64,000 bases of DNA from Dyadobacter jejuensis (GCF_003149085.1 NZ_QGDT01000001.1:124001-188000); one strand, 5' to 3'; counted from the first letter of the stretch, positions 1 to 7,626 are shown. A program made the numbers and translations. Notes: a model not told the origin generated them from the sequence alone.

Positions 1-605
1 CGATGTTACGGTCGGAGCTCGGGATATCGGAGCGCTTTGTGATCGTCTATTTAGGAGCTCATGGCGAGGCCAATTACCTTGAGGGAATATTGGAAGTGGC
101 GCATATATTGCTCCAGACTCCAGTACTGTTTTTGTTGATAGGAGATGGTGCCCGAAAGGAGGCCTTGCAGTTGGAAGCTAAAAAGAGGAATTTGACAAAT
201 ATCTTATTTCTAAATCCTTGCCCCAGGCAAAAAGCCTTAGCGTATGTTCGGGCTTCCGATATGGGCCTATCCATCCTTCAGAAAGTTCCGGTTTTTGGCA
301 CCATATACTCTAATAAGACCTTCGATTACCTCTCCTGTAGAACACCCGTTTTGATGGCTATCGACGGGCTATCGAGGGAGTTGATCGAAAAAGCCAATGC
401 TGGAGTGTATGTCGATGCGAAAAATCCATTGGATATTGCCTCAAAAATAAGACATTGCATGCAGGAGCCAGAGTTGCTTAAGAAATGGGGGGAAAGTGGC
501 TATCGATATGCCAAACTGAATTTTGACCGGGAGGTTCTGACCCAGTTATTCTTAGATCATTTAAAAAGCATAATACGAAAGGAAAATCACATTAAACCAA
601 ATTAA
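1..605 (+). CDS. Glycosyltransferase, family GT4-like, C-terminal part (5' end outside window)
   Basis: This is the C-terminal half of a GT-B fold glycosyltransferase, which would transfer a sugar from a nucleotide donor to a surface polysaccharide or lipid acceptor in the cytoplasm. Visible are the nucleotide-binding stretch with GDGARKEAL and the donor-binding region with SNKTFDYLSCRTPVLMA, the pattern typical of GT4/WbuB-like enzymes. The frame is open to the left edge and the first ATG at position 3 is probably internal, so the N-terminal acceptor domain lies outside the window. It ends 7 bases before the methylglyoxal synthase start, so the two may be co-transcribed. The substrate cannot be told from this fragment. 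Confidence 0.8.
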   Translation, partial: MLRSELGISERFVIVYLGAHGEANYLEGILEVAHILLQTPVLFLLIGDGARKEALQLEAKKRNLTNILFLNPCPRQKALAYVRASDMGLSILQKVPVFGTIYSNKTFDYLSCRTPVLMAIDGLSRELIEKANAGVYVDAKNPLDIASKIRHCMQEPELLKKWGESGYRYAKLNFDREVLTQLFLDHLKSIIRKENHIKPN

Positions 606-612
606 TAAAGTT

Positions 613-1068
613 ATGATTACTGAGTCGCGTACTATTCCTGTAAAGAAAAGAATTGCCATCGTTGCCCATGATAACCGGAAGCCAGAGCTACTCGATTGGG
701 CTTGGGCTAATCGGGAGTTGTTAGCCAAAAACGAGTTGTACGGAACTGGTACCACTGGGAAGTTATTGGAAGAAAAGTTGAATCAACCCGTTCAGCGCTT
801 GTTAAGTGGGCCTTTGGGGGGCGATCAGCAGGTAGGTGGAATGATAGCCGAAGAGAAAATCGATATGCTTATTTTCTTTTGGGATCCTATGTCGGCGCAG
901 CCGCACGATCCCGATGTAAAGGCCCTGTTGCGACTCTGCGTAGTTTGGAATATCCCTGTGGCTTCCAATAGAGCCAGTGCCGACTTCCTCTTTACATCAC
1001 CCCTTATGCATCAGGACTATACGGCCGTTCAAATCGACTATAGTACGTATTTGGATCGGAAATTCTGA
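613..1068 (+). CDS. mgsA: Methylglyoxal synthase
   Basis: Converts dihydroxyacetone phosphate to methylglyoxal and phosphate in the cytoplasm, a bypass of lower glycolysis that relieves sugar-phosphate build-up. The 151-residue length fits the family. The active-site residues known from the E. coli enzyme fall at the same numbers here: His19 (VAHDNRK), Asp71 (GPLGGDQQ), Asp91 (FWDPM), His98 and Asp101 (HDPDVKALLRL). The phosphate-binding GTGTTG is also present at residues 44-49. It follows the glycosyltransferase by 7 bases and precedes the thioredoxin-like gene by 55. A bacillithiol enzyme is encoded at 11.8-13.4 kb, and low-molecular-weight thiols are the usual detoxifiers of methylglyoxal. 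Confidence 0.96.
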   Translation: MITESRTIPVKKRIAIVAHDNRKPELLDWAWANRELLAKNELYGTGTTGKLLEEKLNQPVQRLLSGPLGGDQQVGGMIAEEKIDMLIFFWDPMSAQPHDPDVKALLRLCVVWNIPVASNRASADFLFTSPLMHQDYTAVQIDYSTYLDRKF

Positions 1069-1123
1069 ACCGAAAAGTAGGCAAATTGGTTCTGATTGCA
1101 ATTATTGATTTTAAGAACAACAT

Positions 1124-1750
1124 ATGTCCACTTCATTAAGAAACATTGAACATCTACTCACAGACACTGTCGTGAGTCAGGCTTATAGCTATATAGATTA
1201 TGTAGCCATTATGGAAAGGGTGGTAAAAGCAGGCCTCACCACCGGCCCGGTACAGTCGGAGGAGTTGTCGCACTATACCCGTTTGAATCTATCGAGGATG
1301 CAGCGGATTTATAAAACGACAAAGCTGCAGCCGGAATTGGTAGAGGCCATTAAGGAAATTAAGGAGCCCCAAACATGGTTTGTGCTTACCGAAGCCTGGT
1401 GTGGGGATGCCGCTCAAAATATTCCTGTTTTGGCACTTTTAGCGGAGCAAAACCCTTTGGTAGAACTTAAATTGCTCCTAAGAGACGAACATCTGGAGCT
1501 TATGGATCAGTACCTTACCCATGGAGGACGGTCTATCCCCAAATTGATTGCGGTGGATGCCGAAAATAATGAGCTTTTTACTTGGGGCCCTAGGCCGCAG
1601 GGGACTCAGGAACTCTTTATGGCTTATAAGGCCGATCCAGCCATGGGACATGCCGCCTTCGCCGAGCAGATTCAGCGATGGTACATCGCCGATAAATCGA
1701 TGTCGCTGCAGGCGGAGCTACACGCTCTTTTGTTACAAGAGCTTGTTTAG
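1124..1750 (+). CDS. Thioredoxin-family protein with incomplete CXXC
   Basis: A 208-residue cytoplasmic protein with a thioredoxin-like fold in its C-terminal half. The usual active-site position reads EAWCGDA: Cys93 is present but the second Cys is Ala96. The cis-proline loop is recognisable at SIPKL. The first 80 residues are helical and unlike thioredoxin. No signal peptide or membrane segment is seen. With one Cys it cannot do ordinary dithiol exchange; a monothiol or bacillithiol-dependent role is possible but is inference. Related one-Cys proteins are, as far as I recall, common in Bacteroidota. The ATG at 1124 is preceded by an AT-rich stretch without a clear ribosome binding site. Confidence 0.75.
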   Translation: MSTSLRNIEHLLTDTVVSQAYSYIDYVAIMERVVKAGLTTGPVQSEELSHYTRLNLSRMQRIYKTTKLQPELVEAIKEIKEPQTWFVLTEAWCGDAAQNIPVLALLAEQNPLVELKLLLRDEHLELMDQYLTHGGRSIPKLIAVDAENNELFTWGPRPQGTQELFMAYKADPAMGHAAFAEQIQRWYIADKSMSLQAELHALLLQELV

Positions 1751-1774
1751 AGTTCCATTTTTAAGAGTTTAGTC

Positions 1775-1782
1775 TATCTTTG
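1775..1782 (+). promoter_or_regulatory. Candidate -7 promoter element of the nuoI-J-K cluster
   Basis: TATCTTTG fits the Bacteroidota -7 consensus TAnnTTTG and lies 30-60 bases before the possible starts of the NuoI-like gene. No convincing -33 TTTG is seen at the right distance, so this is a half-supported call. Confidence 0.4.
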
Positions 1783-1811
1783 CACTAGGATAATCGACAG
1801 CGATTGTCCTG

Positions 1812-3461
1812 GTGTCCAAATGTCCATGGTTTATTACTATTGAATTGTCGTCCTATTTTAAAAATATATCGGAAGGAATAAGTACGACCCTAACAGGATT
1901 GGGGTTGACTTGGAGGCACCTATGGGCCGCTCGTAATAGGCGTTCGGCCAACGATATTAGTAAGGACGACTTCTACGATACGCAAAATGGGATGGTGACG
2001 GTTCAATATCCGCTCGAAACGATCCCTATACCAGATGTTGGTCGTTACCGGCTTCATAATGAAATGGACGATTGCATCGTTTGTGACAAATGTGCCAAGG
2101 TATGCCCCGTCGATTGTATTGAAATTGAGCCGATAAAGGCTACCGAAGAAGTTGGAAAGGCTTCCGATGGCTCTCCTATACGGTTGTATGCCGCCAAATT
2201 TGACATCGATATGGCCAAGTGCTGCTACTGTGGCCTTTGTACCACGGTATGTCCTACCGAATGTCTGACGATGACCAAGACTTTCGACTATTCTGAATTT
2301 GATGTTCGGGATATGGTGTACAATTATGCCAATATATCTCCAGAAGTGGCCGATGAAAAGAGGGCATTATTAGAGCAGTTTCAAAAAGAAAAAGAAGCCC
2401 AAAAGGCTGCAAAGGCCACTCCCCCGGCTACAAAGCCTGCTGCTAGGCCGGCATTTCGTCCTAAGCCAAAGCCAGTGGAAGAGACAGGTGCTCTTCCTAA
2501 TACATCGGAGCCAGCACCAGCTAAGCCGGTAGATGCGTCACCGAAACCGAGGCCAGTTTTTAAACCAAAGCCAAAGGAGGTTAAGGAGGATATACCTCAG
2601 GAGCCTACTCCTGCCGCAGAAGCGCCTAAGGCCAAGCCCGCTTTTAGGCCTAAAATGAAGCCTAAAACTACTTCTGCTCCAAGCGATGAAGCTAACACCA
2701 GTTCTCCTTCGGATGCCTCCCCTTCGGAAGCTCCTAAGGCCAAGCCTGCGTTTAGGCCTAAAATGAAGCCTAAAACAAGTTCTGCTCCAAGCGATGAAGC
2801 TAACACCAGTTCTCCTTCGGATGCCTCCCCTTCGGAAGCTCCTAAGGCCAAGCCTGCGTTTAGGCCTAAAATGAAGCCTAAAACAAGTTCTGCTCCAAGC
2901 GATGAAGCTAACACCAGCTCTCCTTCGGATGCCTCCCCTTCGGAAGCTCCTAAGGCCAAGCCCGCTTTTAGGCCTACGATGAAGCCCAAAACAAGTTCTG
3001 CTCCAAGCGATGAAGCTAACACCAGCTCTCCTTCGGATGCCGCCCCTTCGGAAGCTCCTAAGGCCAAGCCTGCTTTTAGGCCTACGATGAAGCCCAAAAC
3101 TACGGCCCCAGCGCCAGAGGTTGACGATAAGCCCGCTTCTCCTTCGGATGCCTCCCCTTCGGAAGCTCCTAAGGCCAAGCCCGCTTTTAGGCCTACGATG
3201 AAGCCCAAAACTACGGCCCCAGCGCCAGAGGTTGACGATAAGCCCGCCTCTCCTTCGGATGCCGCCGCTTCGGAAGCTCCTAAGGCCAAGCCCGCTTTTA
3301 GGCCTACGATGAAGCCTAAAACTGCGGCCCCAGCGCCAGAAGTTGAAGATAAGGCAGCGTCTCCTTCGGATGCCTCCCCTTCGGAAGCTCCTAAGGCCAA
3401 GCCCGCTTTTAGGCCTACGATGAAGCCCAAGGCCAAGGGTAATGAACAAAAAGATGAATAG
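1812..3461 (+). CDS. nuoI: NuoI-like 4Fe-4S protein with long Pro/Lys-rich repeat tail
   Basis: A complex I subunit I-like ferredoxin that would carry electrons through two 4Fe-4S clusters on the membrane-facing side of an oxidoreductase. Two CxxCxxCxxxCP motifs lie at residues 88-99 and 137-148. The N-terminal segment (GLGLTWRHLWAARNRR) resembles the NuoI amphipathic anchor. From about residue 190 the protein becomes a roughly 360-residue disordered tail with eight copies of KAKPAFRP in 36-37 residue units; ordinary NuoI is about 160-200 residues. The start is GTG at 1812 or, as plausibly, TTG at 1845 giving MSSYFKNI. It is followed after 21 bases by nuoJ and nuoK. A conventional NuoI is encoded at 45.3-45.9 kb, so this is a second, divergent copy. 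Confidence 0.8.
   Translation: MSKCPWFITIELSSYFKNISEGISTTLTGLGLTWRHLWAARNRRSANDISKDDFYDTQNGMVTVQYPLETIPIPDVGRYRLHNEMDDCIVCDKCAKVCPVDCIEIEPIKATEEVGKASDGSPIRLYAAKFDIDMAKCCYCGLCTTVCPTECLTMTKTFDYSEFDVRDMVYNYANISPEVADEKRALLEQFQKEKEAQKAAKATPPATKPAARPAFRPKPKPVEETGALPNTSEPAPAKPVDASPKPRPVFKPKPKEVKEDIPQEPTPAAEAPKAKPAFRPKMKPKTTSAPSDEANTSSPSDASPSEAPKAKPAFRPKMKPKTSSAPSDEANTSSPSDASPSEAPKAKPAFRPKMKPKTSSAPSDEANTSSPSDASPSEAPKAKPAFRPTMKPKTSSAPSDEANTSSPSDAAPSEAPKAKPAFRPTMKPKTTAPAPEVDDKPASPSDASPSEAPKAKPAFRPTMKPKTTAPAPEVDDKPASPSDAAASEAPKAKPAFRPTMKPKTAAPAPEVEDKAASPSDASPSEAPKAKPAFRPTMKPKAKGNEQKDE
2619..3430 (+). repeat. In-frame tandem repeat array, eight copies, 108/111-bp units
   Basis: The codons for EAPKAKPAFRP recur at 2619, 2727, 2835, 2943, 3051, 3162, 3273 and 3384. 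The first four steps are exactly 108 bases and the last three exactly 111. The first units carry the spacer SAPSDEANTSSPSDASPS; the later ones carry TAPAPEVDDKPASPSDAS. Neighbouring copies are nearly identical at DNA level, which suggests recent duplication or homogenisation. All steps are multiples of three, so copy-number change keeps the frame. Confidence 0.95.
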
Positions 3462-3482
3462 AAACCTGAAAATAACTGGAAC

Positions 3483-4007
3483 ATGGAATTGATCGCATTT
3501 TATGGTTTTGCGTCTTTGGCGATCGTCTCGGCACTTTTTATATTGTTGTCTAAAAATCTTATTTATTCGGCGTTTGCGCTCTTCGTAACATTTCTGGGCG
3601 TCGCTGCATTGTATGTTTTGGCAGGCGCGGACTTTTTGGCCGTTACCCAAATCATGATTTATGTGGGCGGAATACTCGTGCTCTTGATTTTTGGGATTAT
3701 GCTTACGCAACAAACCAACAAACGGGCAGAGTCGACTTCTGCCAACCAGGTTTTGGCAGGTTCGAGCCGAAGGGTCCCCGCTTTTATTATAGCCATGGCT
3801 ACCTTTCTATTTTTTAGTTTGGTGATAGTCTCAGCCAATTTTAGGATCGCAGGAAATGTCAACTTGGGGAAATCTACGATCAAAACGATAGGGGTAGAAC
3901 TGATGACTTCCCATCTTTTACCCTTCGAAATCGCGGGTATATTACTGTTGGTGGCCTTGATTGGCGCCGCCTATTTGGCCCTTAACCGTAACCCTTCTCA
4001 TGAGTGA
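3483..4007 (+). CDS. nuoJ: NADH-quinone oxidoreductase subunit J (second copy)
   Basis: A membrane subunit of the proton-pumping arm of complex I. The 174-residue protein shows five hydrophobic segments, the NuoJ signature YVGGILVLLIFGIML near residue 60 and a C-terminal LLPFEIAGILLLVALIGA. It begins 21 bases after the NuoI-like gene and its end overlaps the nuoK start by 8 bases (ATGAGTGA), the usual arrangement for J-K translational coupling. Another nuoJ is the last gene of the main operon at 44.8-45.3 kb. This copy has the more canonical YVGGI motif, while the other reads YAGAI. Confidence 0.92.
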   Translation: MELIAFYGFASLAIVSALFILLSKNLIYSAFALFVTFLGVAALYVLAGADFLAVTQIMIYVGGILVLLIFGIMLTQQTNKRAESTSANQVLAGSSRRVPAFIIAMATFLFFSLVIVSANFRIAGNVNLGKSTIKTIGVELMTSHLLPFEIAGILLLVALIGAAYLALNRNPSHE

Positions 4008-4311
4008 TATCCCATTGATACATTTTCTAATCGTCGCCGCTGCTTTATTTAGCATTGGATTGGCGATTGTAGTCACTAAAAAAAACTTGATCGGAATTCT
4101 TTTAGGCATCGAATTGATGCTCAATGCTGTCAATATCAACTTAGTAGCCTTTAGCCGACACGATCCGGAGCGGCTGGGGGGGCAGCTATTTGCTTTATTT
4201 GTAATTGTGGTGGCGGCAGCCGAGATAACCGTAGCATTGGCCATTATTCTTAGAGTATACGGACAGTATGGTACCGTAGAGCCCGACAAGATCGATGGGT
4301 TGAAGCACTGA
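4000..4311 (+). CDS. nuoK: NADH-quinone oxidoreductase subunit K
   Basis: A 103-residue, three-helix antiporter-like subunit (MnhC family) of complex I. The start is taken at ATG 4000 (MSDIPLIHFLIVAAALFSIG), overlapping the nuoJ stop. The helix 2 motif LIGILLGIELMLNAVNINLVAF includes the conserved membrane Glu, and a second acidic residue appears in the helix 3 region AAAEITVALAI. This is the only nuoK in the window: the main operon at 44.8-53 kb ends at nuoJ. The antiporter subunits nuoL, M and N do not follow here; an unrelated transporter does. Confidence 0.93.
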   Translation: MSDIPLIHFLIVAAALFSIGLAIVVTKKNLIGILLGIELMLNAVNINLVAFSRHDPERLGGQLFALFVIVVAAAEITVALAIILRVYGQYGTVEPDKIDGLKH

Positions 4312-4399
4312 TCCCCCTCTTCCTCTTTCGAACGGGTAAATTAGAGCATATACTCCCTTTGAAGGCTGCTAAAGTAAATACTCAACGAAATTAGTTAGT

Positions 4400-4846
4400 A
4401 TGAATATTATTTTCTTATTCCTTGCCTTTCTTATAGGTATTTCAAATACGGTCCAATCGGGCGTCAATGCTGGCTTACGTGAGTCACTGGGAAATCCAAT
4501 ATTGGCGGCTATATTTTCTTTTGCAGGAGGCCTTACGATCCTTACAGTGGTATTTCTTATTTTTAATCAAGATCCTGTCCCTAGCCTCTCCGATATACGG
4601 CAAGTGCCCTGGACCCGGTTTTTGGGTGGGCTCTGTGGAGCCTTTTATGTACTGACTGTTATATTTATAGTACGCGATATTGGCCCTGCCAATATGCTCT
4701 GTCTGGTAGTAGCCGGTCAAATGATCGCCGCCATGACCATCGATCATTTTGGGTTTCAGGGGTTCGATGTTCACCCAATCACACTACCCCGTATACTTGG
4801 GGCGGTCTTATTGATTGCGGGGGTTTACTTGATCGTCAAGAACTAG
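4400..4846 (+). CDS. DMT-family membrane protein (DUF606/YdcZ type)
   Basis: A 148-residue inner-membrane protein with about five hydrophobic helices, resembling the half-length DMT transporters of the DUF606/YdcZ family. The family-like features are the N-terminal GISNTVQSGVNAGLRESLGNPILAAIFSF and the C-terminal RILGAVLLIAGVYLIVKN. Such half-size transporters usually act as dimers. The substrate is unknown. It stands 88 bases after nuoK and 51 before the sigma factor gene, so it is either the end of the first cluster or the start of the second. Confidence 0.75.
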   Translation: MNIIFLFLAFLIGISNTVQSGVNAGLRESLGNPILAAIFSFAGGLTILTVVFLIFNQDPVPSLSDIRQVPWTRFLGGLCGAFYVLTVIFIVRDIGPANMLCLVVAGQMIAAMTIDHFGFQGFDVHPITLPRILGAVLLIAGVYLIVKN

Positions 4847-4897
4847 TACAGGAGGTGGCTATTTGGAGCAACCAGGCCCGTAAGTGTCATTGAAGGG

Positions 4898-5422
4898 ATG
4901 GAAAATAGCCTATTTAAAGAGTTTTACGAGGAATATAAATCTATGGTGTATAACCTCGCCTTAGGTTATGTACCTCATATGGCCGATGCCCAGGACATTA
5001 CACAAGAGGTATTCGTAAAGCTTTATCAGCATCATTCTTCCTATGATCCGGCTAAGGCCTCACTAAAAACTTGGGTATATCGGGTTACCATCAACCATTG
5101 CTTAGATTTTATTAAGGCCAAACGACGGCAAAAGCGTTTTGGCTTATTTTTGGATTTGTTTCGTTCCGAATCTGGTGAAAAGCCGGAGCCAGTTGCGCCA
5201 ACTGCTCATCCTGGCTTATTATTAGAGGAGCGCGAAGGAATAGATACCTTAATGGCGGCTATTCAGCAATTGCCAGAGAAGCAAAAAACAGTGATTATTT
5301 TGTTGAAAATAGAGGACCGGTCCCAGAAAGAAGTGGCCGAAATTATGGAAATAAGTGTTAAAGCGGTGGAGTCACTCTTTCAGAGGGCTAAGACTCATTT
5401 AGCTAAAAAGTTAGAAATTTAA
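4898..5422 (+). CDS. ECF-type RNA polymerase sigma factor
   Basis: A 174-residue sigma-70 family regulator of the extracytoplasmic function group. Region 2 is seen near residues 10-75 (DAQDITQEVFVKLYQ), and region 4 with its helix-turn-helix near 120-170 (LPEKQKTVIILL, then SQKEVAEIMEISVKAVESLFQRAK). It heads a run of same-strand genes: a short membrane protein that is probably its anti-sigma factor, a Spy-like protein, and lipoproteins including SCO1. I infer control of an envelope-stress or metal-related regulon. No matching autoregulatory promoter could be recognised by eye. Confidence 0.93.
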   Translation: MENSLFKEFYEEYKSMVYNLALGYVPHMADAQDITQEVFVKLYQHHSSYDPAKASLKTWVYRVTINHCLDFIKAKRRQKRFGLFLDLFRSESGEKPEPVAPTAHPGLLLEEREGIDTLMAAIQQLPEKQKTVIILLKIEDRSQKEVAEIMEISVKAVESLFQRAKTHLAKKLEI

Positions 5423-5469
5423 GAAGGAATCGAACACAAAAGTCGTATCATTAAAAAAAGCATAGCAGG

Positions 5470-5754
5470 ATGAATATCGATCAAAGACTCAATCGGCTTA
5501 AAACGATCAAAAAAGTGGAGCCACCTCCGTTTTTATGGACCCGAATCCAAGGTCGGTTGCAGGTGGATACCCACTTGGCTCCAAGGAGGTGGCAATGGTC
5601 CTTTGCCACCGTCGGTCTGATACTATTGCTGGTGAATGGCGGGGCCCTATTCTCTCATTATAAGGCGGTAAGGACCCCATCTGCTCAGGCTGAAATTATT
5701 CATTTGGTTGAAGGCCTACAGCTTTCTCCCACGACGACGATCTACGATGAGTAA
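5470..5754 (+). CDS. Small membrane-anchored protein, probable anti-sigma factor
   Basis: A 94-residue protein with a cytoplasmic N-terminal segment (residues 1-43), one membrane helix (about 44-63, SFATVGLILLLVNGGALF) and a short periplasmic tail. The motif KVEPPPFLWTRIQGRL resembles the start of many Bacteroidota anti-sigma factors; the partner of the second sigma factor in this window has the comparable EPSAQLWERIDRAL. It follows its sigma gene by 47 bases and its end overlaps the next start by 8. No zinc-binding HxxxCxxC is present. The anti-sigma role is inferred from position and shape. Confidence 0.6.
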   Translation: MNIDQRLNRLKTIKKVEPPPFLWTRIQGRLQVDTHLAPRRWQWSFATVGLILLLVNGGALFSHYKAVRTPSAQAEIIHLVEGLQLSPTTTIYDE

Positions 5755-6220
5755 AATGAGACTCTTAAGCTTTGCGGTGGGCTTCTTACTACTGGTCAAT
5801 CTGGTATTAGCTACTTTTTTATATTTGGGTAAGCCCGAAAGGAGAGGGTTCGTCAGAAGAGCGGCCTTTCCTAAGCACATGGTAGTGGAGCGGTTAAAGC
5901 TAGATGCAGGACAGCGGGCAGCTTACGAGGAATTGATTAAAAAACACCGGGTGGCCGTTAGGCATCTGAATAAGGCTATTGGCACGGCTAAAGGCCAATG
6001 GTATCGCACCTTGTCGGGTGAGCATGAGGAGCAAGCAGATTCTCTGAAAAACGAAATAATGGAATTACAGAGCCGATTGGAGGGGGCACACTTTCGACAT
6101 TTCGTAGCGCTCAAAAAGATTTGCCGACCCGACCAGCTGCCCGAATATCAAAGGCTAACCCAAGAGCTTGCAGGTTTTTTTAGTATTTCTCAAAATAATG
6201 ATCGCGCTGCGAAGGATTAA
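5747..6220 (+). CDS. Spy/CpxP-like periplasmic protein (heavy-metal sensor type)
   Basis: A 157-residue protein with an N-terminal signal anchor (about residues 6-24) and a helical periplasmic domain. The helical part (LKLDAGQRAAYEELIKKHRVAVRHL, then a long charged helix ending in LPEYQRLTQELAGFF) resembles the Spy/CpxP/heavy-metal-sensor family found beside ECF sigma factors in Bacteroidota. These proteins bind unfolded proteins or metal and modulate envelope stress signalling. The start chosen is ATG 5747, which overlaps the previous stop and indicates translational coupling. Exact sensing function is not shown by the sequence. Confidence 0.7.
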   Translation: MSKMRLLSFAVGFLLLVNLVLATFLYLGKPERRGFVRRAAFPKHMVVERLKLDAGQRAAYEELIKKHRVAVRHLNKAIGTAKGQWYRTLSGEHEEQADSLKNEIMELQSRLEGAHFRHFVALKKICRPDQLPEYQRLTQELAGFFSISQNNDRAAKD

Positions 6221-6257
6221 AGGTCGGATGTCGTATAAGTTTAAAAAACTATAAAAG

Positions 6258-7025
6258 ATGAAAAAGACATCCCGTTATTTACTCCCTTTGATCGCCTGCC
6301 TATCCTTGGTTTATTTGAGTTGCGATAAGTCGGCCACCGCTGCTGTGGATCCTGAGATCACCGAGGCCGACGTCCCAGCTGTATTTTCCAAAATATATGG
6401 TGCCACGAGCATTACCAGCGATGGAACTTACGTGACCATTAAGACCAACGGAGTCCCCGACCATAAAAGCATCTATCAAAGTGCCTCTTCAGGGCTTTAT
6501 GAAGACTTCTCGGGAAGTACCTTTGGGGGGTATCAGTTTATCAAAAATCCGAACACCATAGCCACTCAGTCGCTGACCTTTAAGATTCCTATTGAGCCCA
6601 AAGTGGCCAGCAGCCATGCCGCCACGCCACTCGGTGCCATAGGAGTAGCACTCAATGGAGTTCCTTTTTACAATCAATATGCAGGTCCTAACCAGCCTCT
6701 TACCAATGAGGTAATGAGCTTTGATCAATATTGGGGACATCCGCAGCAATCTGGACAGTATCATTATCATGTTGAGCCCTTGTACCTCACACAGGTGAAA
6801 GCCTCCCGTTCGGCATTATTAGGCTTCTTGTTAGACGGTTTCCCTGTATATGGTCCCGAAGAAAACGGTGCCGAAGTGTCCAATGATGCTTTAGACGCCT
6901 ATCACGGCCATAGCCATGCTACCGCCGACTATCCCGAGGGCATTTACCATTATCATATTACCGATGCAGACCCTTATCTTAATGGCAGTGGGTTCTATGG
7001 GACGGCGGGCACTGTTTCGCGGTAG
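6258..7025 (+). CDS. YHYH-domain lipoprotein
   Basis: A 255-residue exported protein with a lipoprotein signal (lipobox YLSC, Cys22). It carries the YHYH domain named after its motif: QYHYHVEP near residue 170 and GIYHYHITDADPYLNGSGFYGTAG at the C-terminus, with LGFLLDGFPVYGP between. The His-rich motifs suggest metal binding, but the family has no established activity that I can name. It lies 37 bases after the Spy-like gene, and the next gene probably starts inside its last 29 bases. The neighbouring SCO1 gene makes a copper-related role thinkable. Confidence 0.88.
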   Translation: MKKTSRYLLPLIACLSLVYLSCDKSATAAVDPEITEADVPAVFSKIYGATSITSDGTYVTIKTNGVPDHKSIYQSASSGLYEDFSGSTFGGYQFIKNPNTIATQSLTFKIPIEPKVASSHAATPLGAIGVALNGVPFYNQYAGPNQPLTNEVMSFDQYWGHPQQSGQYHYHVEPLYLTQVKASRSALLGFLLDGFPVYGPEENGAEVSNDALDAYHGHSHATADYPEGIYHYHITDADPYLNGSGFYGTAGTVSR

Positions 7026-7626
7026 CCTGTCCCTGTGGGCCTTTATTGTGTTTTTGAGTTGTGAGCCCGACGTCCACTATGTGTTATGGGATGACGCAAG
7101 GTTGCTCCAGTCGGAGCAATATCTGTTGCTCGATCGAATACCCTTTTCCGGAGTGGTACTTACCTTAGATTCCAATAAGACCGACACCTTGGTCTACCAA
7201 TCTTACAAGGATGGACTAGAGCATGGTGCTTGGAAGCAATATTACGGCAATGGGCAATTGAAAGAGAAGAGGTTTTTCGACAAAGGTCAAAAAACCGGGG
7301 ACTACCTGGCCTTTTGGGACGATGGCTCCCCTATGCTGGCCTATCAGTTCCGAGAGGGGGAATATGAAGGTACCTGCCGGGAATGGAACAGGGATGGACA
7401 ATTGATACTGGAAATGAATTACAGCAAAGGGCATGAAAAAGGAAATCAGAAAATGTATTACGATAATGGCAAAATCAGGGCGAACTACACGGTGGTGGAT
7501 GGGCGTAGGTTTGGGCTATTGGGTACCAAAAATTGTATTAATATTTCGGACTCGGTATTCGTTCCTATTCCTCTTGGGGCTGGAAGTAAGCCTCTGGAGC
7601 TGTCAAACAGCACAAAAGGAGAATAG
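6997..7626 (+). CDS. MORN-repeat (YwqK-like) lipoprotein
   Basis: A 209-residue probable outer-membrane or periplasmic lipoprotein. The start is taken at ATG 6997, giving a signal peptide ending in the lipobox FLSC (Cys22), and overlapping the YHYH gene by 29 bases. The body holds about five MORN-type repeats of the YwqK kind (GLEHGAWKQYYGNGQLKEK, GQKTGDYLAFWDDGSPML and similar), a fold of beta-hairpins used for binding. Function is unknown. Its last 128 bases overlap the N-terminus of the SCO1 gene in another frame. Confidence 0.8.
   Translation: MGRRALFRGSLSLWAFIVFLSCEPDVHYVLWDDARLLQSEQYLLLDRIPFSGVVLTLDSNKTDTLVYQSYKDGLEHGAWKQYYGNGQLKEKRFFDKGQKTGDYLAFWDDGSPMLAYQFREGEYEGTCREWNRDGQLILEMNYSKGHEKGNQKMYYDNGKIRANYTVVDGRRFGLLGTKNCINISDSVFVPIPLGAGSKPLELSNSTKGE

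Noticed and set aside
2538..3713. Long minus-strand open frame (391 residues) over the repeat region, and another of 295 residues at 2597-3484
   Set aside because: Both are shadows of the 108/111-bp repeat: when a unit is a multiple of three, all frames stay open through the array. Their translations are low-complexity repeats and the plus-strand frame has the ferredoxin domain.
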